Positions 1 through 5,314 of a stretch of DNA of 5,831 nt are shown here, in pieces. The translations under genes and the position numbers were made by a program. The notes beneath the pieces are model-generated. The model did no database searches, was not told the origin of the DNA, and saw only the letters and a list, made by a program, of their open reading frames with translations. The stretch comes from JBMNNU01 sp050942695 (GTDB taxonomy: Bacteria; Chloroflexota; UBA6077). The stretch is from NCBI GenBank assembly GCA_050942695.1, contig JBMNNU010000207.1, positions 1 to 5,831 of the forward strand. The letters are read 5' to 3'. Every line of letters starts with the position of its first letter. Within the stretch, counting starts at the first letter, position 1.

Positions 1-471
1 TTTCTGTTGGCCGCCACCAACGTACCGTTGTGGGCAGGCAACAGGCTGCTGATGGGATTGCTCTTCTTTAGTTCCGCCCTGTCAACGGGGCTTTCGGCTA
101 CACACCTGGCGTCGGGGTTGTTCGGTTCACTTACCGAAGCCGGCAAGCGGAGGGTAATACGGGCCGAGAACCTTATCCTGGGGGTTGAGTTGGCGGTGAC
201 GGCAGCCTTGGGTCTGGCGATGCGCAGACTAGCCCGTCCCCTGGTCACAGGCCGCCTGGGAACGACGTACCTCCTGGGGAGCGTTGGGCTGGGTATGCTG
301 GTCCCTCTAGGGTTGAACAGGCTCGGAAAAACCTCCGGACTGATGGGGATGCTGCCGCCCTTACTGACGCTGTTGGGCGGCGCCGCTATGCGTCTCGCCA
401 TCCATGAGGCAGGGAAGCGATCGGCCAACGACCCTCACGCCTACTTCCAATACACGAGGGCGAGGCGATGA
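1..471 (+). CDS. NrfD/PsrC-family membrane subunit, 3' part only (5' end outside window)
   Basis: The reading frame is open from base 1 to the TGA at 469-471 and gives 156 residues, so this is the C-terminal portion of a larger gene. It shows about four hydrophobic helices (visible residues roughly 12-35, 54-73, 84-104 and 112-134) and ends with a short basic cytoplasmic-type tail containing DPHAYFQYTR. The pattern of a PLW...RLLMGLLFFSSALSTG segment followed by a charged RAENLILGVEL helix resembles the C-terminal half of NrfD/PsrC proteins. In that family these multi-pass subunits bind quinone and partner with a 4Fe-4S ferredoxin-like subunit and often a molybdopterin enzyme. I infer such partners lie upstream. 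A TTG at 7-9 could look like a start, but nothing supports it, and full-length NrfD proteins are about twice this size. The family call rests on pattern recognition rather than a search. Confidence 0.75.
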   Translation, partial: FLLAATNVPLWAGNRLLMGLLFFSSALSTGLSATHLASGLFGSLTEAGKRRVIRAENLILGVELAVTAALGLAMRRLARPLVTGRLGTTYLLGSVGLGMLVPLGLNRLGKTSGLMGMLPPLLTLLGGAAMRLAIHEAGKRSANDPHAYFQYTRARR

Positions 472-746
472 CAGCACACGAGCAGATTGCGCAAAAAGCT
501 GGTTTGCCGACACAGGGCCAACTGCGGGGAGTGATAACCGTGGTCCAGGAGGACCGCTTCCGGCTAGAGGACGAAGATGGACAGGGCTACCTGTTTACCC
601 TTAGCTGGGGGGCGAACGCCTCACCCGACGACCTAACCGTTTGGAGCGAGCAGAGGGCGCCGGTTACGGTGGAGTACCAGGGTGTGCCGGACCTGGGCGC
701 CGTGGCCACTAGCGTGCTGAGATGTTCTGATGCTTCGACACAGTGA
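468..746 (+). CDS. Small OB-like soluble protein of unknown function, coupled to NrfD
   Basis: This is a 92-residue protein without signal peptide or membrane helix. Its ATG overlaps the stop of the NrfD-like gene (ATGA), and a GAGGG at 456-460 sits 7 nt upstream, so translational coupling is likely. Residues 18-87 read as alternating beta strands (GVITVVQEDRFRLED, GYLFTLSWG, APVTVEYQG, AVATSVLR), suggesting a small beta barrel of the OB or SH3 kind. I do not recognise a named family, although short proteins of this look accompany redox membrane modules such as NrfD in other genomes as I recall them. No cysteines sit in a metal-binding arrangement; the only Cys is near the C-terminus (RCSD). 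A role in assembly or regulation of the NrfD complex is inference from position only. Confidence 0.7.
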   Translation: MTAHEQIAQKAGLPTQGQLRGVITVVQEDRFRLEDEDGQGYLFTLSWGANASPDDLTVWSEQRAPVTVEYQGVPDLGAVATSVLRCSDASTQ

Positions 747-792
747 TCTTAACAGGCGACCGGATGTTACCTTCCCGGGAGCGCTGGGGACT

Positions 793-865
793 CGCTGCCC
801 TATGGAATGAGAACGAGGACGGGCGGGCAGAATGCCCGTGCTCCCGGCAGGCGTTGCCCTATGGA
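793..865. repeat. Imperfect direct repeat, CGYTGCCCTATGGA
   Basis: Copies lie at 793-806 and 852-865 with one mismatch in 14 bases. The 11 bases TGCCCTATGGA are identical (796-806 and 855-865). Each copy is followed at slightly different spacing by GACGGGC (818-824 and 871-877), so the repeated unit is about 25-32 bp long with internal length variation. A repeat start-to-start distance of 59 bp is compatible with paired protein binding sites or with a degenerate local duplication. Confidence 0.6.
824..838 (+). other. Compact GC hairpin (6-bp stem, 3-nt loop)
   Basis: CGGGCA at 824-829 is the exact reverse complement of TGCCCG at 833-838, with loop GAA. There is no downstream T-run, so it does not meet the intrinsic terminator pattern. 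It lies inside the larger inverted pair 775-782/840-847. Confidence 0.5.
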
Positions 866-907
866 GATGGGACGGGCCAGCGGCTCGCGCTCCCAGCATA
901 GGCCGCT

Positions 908-940
908 CACGCGACCTATCGGTTCCACTGCGGTCGTGTG
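908..940 (+). promoter_or_regulatory. Stem-loop or operator-like inverted repeat before the Rieske gene
   Basis: CACGCGACC (908-916) pairs with GGTCGTGTG (932-940). This gives nine consecutive pairs including one G-U, with a 15-nt loop. The structure ends 33 nt before the Rieske start codon. It could be a 5' leader hairpin or, as DNA, an imperfect dyad for a regulator. Nothing in the sequence separates these options. Confidence 0.45.
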
Positions 941-973
941 CTATCTGTAACGGTAGGAATTATGGATTAGCGA

Positions 974-1477
974 ATGAGCCAAAATGTTCAGGCAGGGAAC
1001 AACCAGGCGTCACGAGGTATGTCTAGGAGAGATTTTCTTACCAAAGCCCTCGGTGGTCTCGTTGCTCTGCTGCTGGCGATACCGCTAATCGGAGCGCTAG
1101 TTGCCCCTCTCTTTCGGCCTGCAGTCGAACGCAGGTGGGTGGAGGCCGGGCGGGTGGACGATCTCCCTGTGCTGGAGCCCAGGCCCTTCCGTGTGAGCCT
1201 GCCCGTGGGACCTCCGGGCGACCCCTGGATCGACCGCGGGGTCTTCGTGGTTCGAGGCCTAGATGGCAACTTCGTCGCGCTGCTCAACGAATGCACCCAC
1301 CTCGGGTGTCCGGTGCGATGGTTGCCCGAGCGAGGTCTCTACTACTGCCCATGCCACCGTGGATACTTCAACGTCATGGGCTACGACGTCAACGGCCCCC
1401 CTCCGCGTCCGCTCTTTCGGCTGAGAAATCGGGTCGTGAACGGGGTGCTGTTCGTCTCAAACGAGAGAGAAGGATAA
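974..1477 (+). CDS. qcrA: Rieske 2Fe-2S protein of a bc/b6f-type quinol oxidoreductase
   Basis: This 167-residue protein carries a Tat-type N-terminus (SRRDFL at residues 17-22) followed by a hydrophobic anchor (about 26-47), then a periplasmic-side domain. Box I is CTHLGC (residues 107-112) and box II is CPCH (125-128). By family knowledge Cys107, His109, Cys125 and His128 ligate the cluster, and Cys112 and Cys127 form the disulfide. GPPPRPL at 141-147 is the typical proline loop after box II. It passes electrons from quinol at the Qo site to a cytochrome acceptor. Box II reads CPCHRGYF: the Ser and Tyr that hydrogen-bond the cluster in mitochondrial-type proteins are Gly130 and Phe132, which predicts a low potential suited to menaquinol. 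The start at 974 is preferred. A later Met (residue 16) would leave the GAGG only one base from the codon. The RBS is weak (AGGAA at 955-959, 14 nt upstream). It is 8 nt from cytochrome b. Confidence 0.93.
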   Translation: MSQNVQAGNNQASRGMSRRDFLTKALGGLVALLLAIPLIGALVAPLFRPAVERRWVEAGRVDDLPVLEPRPFRVSLPVGPPGDPWIDRGVFVVRGLDGNFVALLNECTHLGCPVRWLPERGLYYCPCHRGYFNVMGYDVNGPPPRPLFRLRNRVVNGVLFVSNEREG

Positions 1478-1485
1478 GTATTGAG

Positions 1486-2634
1486 ATGCTCGACTGGTTG
1501 GAGAGGCGCTTCGGGGCTAGGACCCTAATCAATCAGTTCCTCCACGAACCGGTACCGGCCAAGGGGCGGTGGTTCTACGTCCTGGGGAGCAGCACCCTCA
1601 CCGCTTTTCTCCTTCAGGTGGTGACGGGCATCGCGCTGCTGTTCTTCTACGTCCCATCAGTCGACGGGGCTTACGAAAGCGTGGTCTACATCATGGAAGA
1701 GGTACCGCTGGGCTGGCTGATCCGCAGCCTCCACTTCTACAGCGCCTCAGCCATGGTGCTGCTGGTGGCTCTGCACATGGCCAGAGTCTTCTTCAGCGCG
1801 GCATATAAGTACCCGCGAGAGGTCACCTGGATCCTGGGAGTCTGCCTCTTCTTCGCCACCTCGATTCAGTTCTGGAGCGGCAACCTCCTGCCCTTCCACG
1901 CGTTCGGCTATTGGTCGGCCGTGGTGGTAACCTATGGCGCCAAATATATACCGATCGCCGGCAACGCGGTTTATGAAATGATAGTCGGCGGAGAGTTCGT
2001 TGGGCAGGCTACCCTTTCCCGCTTCTTTCTGCTGCACGTGCTGCTGTTGCCGGCGCTAATCGCTGCCTTCGTACTGCCACATCTACTGCTGGTCATCAGG
2101 CTGGGGGAGTTCGGATGGTGGGTCAACTACAGGCAGTTTCGCCACGGCGCACCCCCGGAGGGCACTGAGAACGAGAGGTTCGGCCACGGCTCTGCCGAGG
2201 AGAGCGTGCCATTCTTCCCACGGCAGGCGATCCGCGATGCGACGGCATCGTTGCTGCTGCTCGTCACCCTTTTCGCCCTGGCTTTTCTCGTCGGGGCGCC
2301 GATCTTCAGCAAAGCGGATCCGAGCTCTCTCGACTTCGTCCCCAGAGCTCAGTGGTTCTTCATGCCGTTGCAGCGGTTTGCCGACTTCATGCCCGGCCCG
2401 CTGCTGACGCCATTCGTCACCTGGATCTTTCTAATCGTGCTCTTCGCGGCCATGGTCAGCGTCCCCTTCCTGGATCGAGATGCAGAGCGCAACCCCTTCC
2501 GACGCCCGGCCATGACGATACTTGGCATATTCATAATCTTGCTCTTCGGCATGCTCTTCATCCTGGAAGTAATGCAGGACCCGGCTATCAACGAGATAAT
2601 CCAACCCGCCTACGATCCAAGGTGGACCCGCTGA
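1486..2634 (+). CDS. qcrB: Cytochrome b (b6-like N-terminal half fused to subunit-IV-like half) with altered Qo motif
   Basis: This 382-residue integral membrane protein is the quinol-oxidising core of the complex. Helices fall at about 34-56, 78-103, 113-135, 178-205, 253-273, 306-328 and 342-362. Haem ligand pairs are His83/His97 in helix B (RSLHFYSAS, VALHMARVF) and His184/His199 in helix D. The 15-residue step in helix D is the b6f/menaquinol-type spacing, and stretches such as GWLIRSLH and VGQATLSRF also resemble b6. The Qo signature PEWY is replaced by AQWF (288-291), and helix C has SGNLLPFHAFGYW (131-143) instead of TGYxLPWxQ. The Cys that attaches haem cn in b6f is Val32. I chose the ATG at 1486 because AGAAGGA (1468-1474) precedes it by 11 nt, because it starts at the family-typical MLDWLERRFG, and because the open frame upstream lies on top of the Rieske gene. 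Its TGA overlaps the next ATG. Confidence 0.93.
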   Translation: MLDWLERRFGARTLINQFLHEPVPAKGRWFYVLGSSTLTAFLLQVVTGIALLFFYVPSVDGAYESVVYIMEEVPLGWLIRSLHFYSASAMVLLVALHMARVFFSAAYKYPREVTWILGVCLFFATSIQFWSGNLLPFHAFGYWSAVVVTYGAKYIPIAGNAVYEMIVGGEFVGQATLSRFFLLHVLLLPALIAAFVLPHLLLVIRLGEFGWWVNYRQFRHGAPPEGTENERFGHGSAEESVPFFPRQAIRDATASLLLLVTLFALAFLVGAPIFSKADPSSLDFVPRAQWFFMPLQRFADFMPGPLLTPFVTWIFLIVLFAAMVSVPFLDRDAERNPFRRPAMTILGIFIILLFGMLFILEVMQDPAINEIIQPAYDPRWTR

Positions 2635-3953
2635 TGGTGGAGCAGTTACCGGATTACTGGGACCAGCTACCGTTTCTGCGAAAGCTGCTGATTGCGGAAT
2701 CGTGGGAGACGCACATCCTGCTAGCCACCCTGTTGCTGGGAACGGCCACCATCGCGCCCCTCACGGAGCTGCTTGGCCTGGCGTACAAACAGCCATATTA
2801 CGAAAAATTTGCCAAGGGATTAGCCCTGGTGAACGTCGTAATCTACAGCATCGGAGCCGTTCTGGCGATCTCTGCCGTCTTCGTTACGCTCGGTTTCTTT
2901 CCTAAGTTTTTCTCCCTGCTCTTTCTCCAGTTCTTCTGGCTGCTCATCGGTGAAGAGATCACCTTCTTGGGGCAGCTCTACATCGTGCTGCTCTACTACT
3001 TCCTGTGGAACAAGATGCAGGGCCGAGCCAAGCCGCTTCACATCCTGCTGGGGCTCTCCTGGATACCGATGGCCATCGCCCAGCAGAGCCAGATCATCTC
3101 CTTCCAGGGTTTCGCCCTCACGCCCAACCCACCGGTGCCCTACTTCAATCCAGGCTTCATCCCCCAGGTAGACCACCGCTTCATGGGGAACTTCTCCTGG
3201 GCAGGGTTCGCTCTGGCTGCCCTCGCTGGGTTCCAGTACATCCGCTACGCCAGGCAGAACGATCGCGCCAACATGGCTTTCTGGGATTGGGCCGGATCGA
3301 TGGGAATCGTTTTCGGAGTGCTATTTCTCGTCTTCTTCATGCCCCTTTCGGGCTACTCTTGGGTCATAGGAATCAAAGGCACCTCCTCAAGCTCTTTTTA
3401 TAGGATGATGATCGGAGAGCAGGCCTGGATCTGGCAGTTGCAGATGTTCTTCATAGGATTGGTGCTGGTTATCTCGGGCCTCTACATGTGGCGCAGGCTG
3501 GAACAAGCAGGCAGGAATCCTAAATGGACGAGCAGGTTCACCCTGAGCATGGGTTTCTTCTGGCTGCTGGGGTCCATCCCCTACTACATAGGGCCGAGCG
3601 CCAACGATCTTTGGGTGCCCTGGACGATCCCGTTGGGGGCGATGCGGCCCTGGAAGTACATCGCCCTTAGCGGGCTCTCCCTCTTCGGGCTGGCTGCCCT
3701 GCTGGCTTATGTGCAGGGGGCGCGAGACGGGCTCAACTGGGGGCAGGCGGGAAGGGCTGCGCCCCGCGCTCTCATAACCACGGGGCTGATAGCCGTCTCG
3801 GTAATGGTGATCATGGGGGTCATTCGAGAGTCGGCCCGGCTGCCCGGACAGATCTACGGTGAGATGAATTACGAGAGCGAGATCATCCCTCAGGGCATCT
3901 ACCCGATGGAGGATGTACATCGCCCAAAGCTTGGTCCCCTGCAAGGGCCATGA
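2634..3953 (+). CDS. CydA-like (cytochrome bd subunit I-related) membrane protein, copy 1
   Basis: This 439-residue protein has about nine or ten membrane helices. The ATG overlaps the cytochrome b stop (TGATG), with AGGTGG 8 nt upstream. The first half resembles CydA. THILLATLLLG around His27 matches E. coli CydA helix I with His19, KQPYYEKFAKG matches the helix I-II loop, and helices III-IV (94-155) match including His136. Differences are strong. The position of Glu107 is Gln114, the GRQPW motif reads LWVPW (326-330), no long Q-loop is present between helices VI and VII, and there is no cysteine and so no haem-c site. Met271 lies in a helix aligned with the haem-b558 ligand Met393. I infer a haem-bearing electron-transfer subunit working with the Rieske/cytochrome b pair rather than a standard quinol oxidase. 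The best outside match I recall is the group of non-quinol CydA relatives found in Nitrospirota and Chloroflexota. Confidence 0.75.
   Translation: MVEQLPDYWDQLPFLRKLLIAESWETHILLATLLLGTATIAPLTELLGLAYKQPYYEKFAKGLALVNVVIYSIGAVLAISAVFVTLGFFPKFFSLLFLQFFWLLIGEEITFLGQLYIVLLYYFLWNKMQGRAKPLHILLGLSWIPMAIAQQSQIISFQGFALTPNPPVPYFNPGFIPQVDHRFMGNFSWAGFALAALAGFQYIRYARQNDRANMAFWDWAGSMGIVFGVLFLVFFMPLSGYSWVIGIKGTSSSSFYRMMIGEQAWIWQLQMFFIGLVLVISGLYMWRRLEQAGRNPKWTSRFTLSMGFFWLLGSIPYYIGPSANDLWVPWTIPLGAMRPWKYIALSGLSLFGLAALLAYVQGARDGLNWGQAGRAAPRALITTGLIAVSVMVIMGVIRESARLPGQIYGEMNYESEIIPQGIYPMEDVHRPKLGPLQGP
2988..3037 (+). repeat. 50-bp tract identical to bases 4341-4390 (copy 1 of pair)
   Basis: These 50 bases in CydA-like copy 1 are identical, base for base, to 4341-4390 in copy 2. 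They encode LLYYFLWNKMQGRAKPL. Flanking codons differ at many third positions. Confidence 0.9.
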
Positions 3954-3965
3954 TCAGATTTCGAT

Positions 3966-3988
3966 AGGGAGGCAAAACGGCAGCCGTT
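3966..3988 (+). promoter_or_regulatory. Shine-Dalgarno plus small dyad that sets the TTG start of CydA-like copy 2
   Basis: AGGGAGG at 3966-3972 is the best ribosome binding site before copy 2, but it is 14 nt from the TTG at 3987-3989, which is longer than usual. The gap contains AACGGC-A-GCCGTT (3976-3988), a 13-base dyad whose right arm overlaps the TTG start. Folding would shorten the effective spacing or mask the start. No ATG or GTG lies in frame between the upstream stop and this TTG. Confidence 0.5.
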
Positions 3989-5300
3989 GGTAGAAGAGTT
4001 TCCGCGCTACTGGGCCGATCTGGATATGATCAGAAAGATCATTGTTGGGGAGAGCTGGCTCATCCACATCCTGATCGCAACCTTCACCCTGGGGGCCGGA
4101 ATCGTTGCGCCGCTGGCCGAGTTTCTGGGAGTGGTGCGCAAAGACTTTCGCTACGACCGCCTCGCCAGAGGCCTCACCACGGCCAACGTCATCCTCTACG
4201 CCACCGGCGCCACCATGGCTGTCGCCGCGCTCTTCTTCACCTGGGGCTTCTTCCCCTCTTTCTTCTCTACCCTCTGGTGGCAGTTCTTCTGGCCGCTGAT
4301 CGCCACCGAGCTGGCCTGGTGGGGCCAGCTCTATGTCTTACTGCTCTACTACTTCCTGTGGAACAAGATGCAGGGCCGAGCCAAGCCGCTCCACATCTTG
4401 ATCGGCCTGTCGTGGATCCCCATGGCGCTTTTTCAGCAGGGATTCCTCTTCCCGATGGTGAGCTATCTCACGACGCCGGATTCCCAACAGCCCATCTTCA
4501 ACGCCAGCCTCGCACCTCAATTATCCCACCGGTTCATGGGCAACCTCTCCTGGACCGGCTTCGCCATCGCTGCCGTTGCCGGCATTCAGTTCCGCCGCTA
4601 CGCCAGGCGCGGCAACCGGGAGCAGATGGCTTTCTGGGATTGGACGGGCTCGCTGGGGATGATTTTCGGCGTGCTCTTCATGGTCTTTTTCATGGGGTTA
4701 TCCGGATACAGTTGGGTGATCGCCACGAAGGGAGCCTCTCCAGCGGCGTTCTACCGAATGATGGTGGGCGCCCAGGCGTGGATGTTCCAACTGCTGCTAT
4801 TTTTTCTGGGATTGACCCTCGTAGTGTCGGCTTTTTACATGTGGGATCGAGTGAAGCTGGCTCGACGCTATGGGTATGGGCTCAAATGGATCGCCCTGGC
4901 CATGATGTTCTTCTGGTTGCTGGGGTCGATCCCCTACTACATCGGGTGGAGCGCCGAGCACCAGTGGGTACCCTGGACCATTCCAGTAGGTGCAATGCGC
5001 CCTTGGAAGTACATTGCCCTGCTCGGGCTTTCGATCTTTGGCCTGGTGGCGCTGCTGGCCTACCTCCAATCCAGTCGGGACGGTCTCAACTGGGGGGAGG
5101 CGGGGGAATCCAGCCAGCGCGCCCTGATCACCACCGGAATCCTGGCGGTCTCGATGATGGTCACAATGGGCATCATCAGGGATACCACCTACATCCCAGG
5201 GCTCATCTTCGGCGATGTCAACAGCGAAGAGCAGGTTATCCCGCAGCAGATCGTCCCCCAGGAGGACGTCCACCGACCCAAGATCGGGCCGTTCAGATAG
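3987..5300 (+). CDS. CydA-like (cytochrome bd subunit I-related) membrane protein, copy 2
   Basis: This 437-residue paralogue of the preceding gene aligns without a gap from residue 1 to 437, with about 260 identities by hand count. The TTG start gives MVEEFPRYW, exactly parallel to MVEQLPDYW in copy 1, which supports this start. Shared candidate ligand or proton-path residues are His27, Glu108, Gln114, His136 and His181. WNKMQGRAKPLHIL, GSIPYYIG, GAMRPWKYIAL and the tail EDVHRPK are also shared. Residue 271 is Leu where copy 1 has Met, and residue 324 is Glu where copy 1 has Asn. By my alignment that Glu corresponds to E. coli CydA Glu445, a haem b595 ligand. There is no cysteine, GRQPW motif or Q-loop. 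It probably forms a heterodimer with copy 1, filling the place CydB has in classical bd oxidases. Function beyond membrane electron transfer cannot be stated from sequence. Confidence 0.75.
   Translation: MVEEFPRYWADLDMIRKIIVGESWLIHILIATFTLGAGIVAPLAEFLGVVRKDFRYDRLARGLTTANVILYATGATMAVAALFFTWGFFPSFFSTLWWQFFWPLIATELAWWGQLYVLLLYYFLWNKMQGRAKPLHILIGLSWIPMALFQQGFLFPMVSYLTTPDSQQPIFNASLAPQLSHRFMGNLSWTGFAIAAVAGIQFRRYARRGNREQMAFWDWTGSLGMIFGVLFMVFFMGLSGYSWVIATKGASPAAFYRMMVGAQAWMFQLLLFFLGLTLVVSAFYMWDRVKLARRYGYGLKWIALAMMFFWLLGSIPYYIGWSAEHQWVPWTIPVGAMRPWKYIALLGLSIFGLVALLAYLQSSRDGLNWGEAGESSQRALITTGILAVSMMVTMGIIRDTTYIPGLIFGDVNSEEQVIPQQIVPQEDVHRPKIGPFR
4341..4390 (+). repeat. 50-bp tract identical to bases 2988-3037 (copy 2 of pair)
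   Basis: This is the partner of the tract in CydA-like copy 1, at an offset of 1353 bp, the same register as the gapless protein alignment. Identity breaks at both ends at synonymous positions. Confidence 0.9.
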
Positions 5301-5314
5301 CCATGAGGTCATGA

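Larger units (their letters stand above)
747..973 (+). promoter_or_regulatory. Repeat-rich intergenic leader upstream of the Rieske operon
   Basis: These 227 bases carry no convincing gene. They hold a 14-bp direct repeat with one mismatch (793-806 and 852-865), a tight hairpin (824-838), an 8-bp inverted pair (775-782 with 840-847) that competes with a second one (777-784 with 887-894), and a 9-bp stem-loop (908-940) just before the Rieske start. No sigma70-like -35/-10 pair with normal spacing is evident, and no hairpin is followed by a T-run that would mark an intrinsic terminator. The position between two gene clusters makes this the likely place for the promoter and control elements of the downstream operon, but that is inference. 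Confidence 0.45.

Noticed and set aside
749..963. Sigma70-like promoter before the Rieske gene (TTAACA at 749, TATCTG at 942).
   Set aside because: No -35 and -10 elements occur at 16-18 bp spacing; isolated half-matches are not enough.
1019..1477. Shorter Rieske protein starting at Met16 (MSRRDFL).
   Set aside because: It keeps the Tat motif, but its GAGG is only one base from the ATG. The 974 start leaves a normal pre-Tat extension.
1135..1485. Upstream extension of the cytochrome b reading frame, open from 1135.
   Set aside because: It overlaps the well-supported Rieske gene in another frame, encodes Arg/Pro-rich sequence with no family match, and the ATG at 1486 has a proper ribosome site and family-typical N-terminus.
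2338..2361. Frameshift or sequencing error creating AQWF from PEWY.
   Set aside because: The frame is intact on both sides with normal family sequence. Turning AQWF into PEWY needs several separate base changes, so a single indel or miscall cannot explain it.
2634..5300. Classical cytochrome bd oxidase CydA followed by CydB.
   Set aside because: The second gene is a clear paralogue of the first rather than a CydB. Both lack GRQPW, the Q-loop and Glu107, so a standard quinol:O2 oxidase is not supported.
3387..5312. Long minus-strand open frames (for example 3387-3944 and 4797-5312).
   Set aside because: They lie antisense within the CydA-like genes and have low-complexity Pro/Gly/Arg/His composition typical of GC-rich shadows.
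4277..5314. Long + strand open frame inside CydA-like copy 2.
   Set aside because: It is a frame-shifted shadow. The protein is His/Arg/Gly/Pro-rich with no membrane pattern, while the overlapping frame matches its paralogue over the full length.
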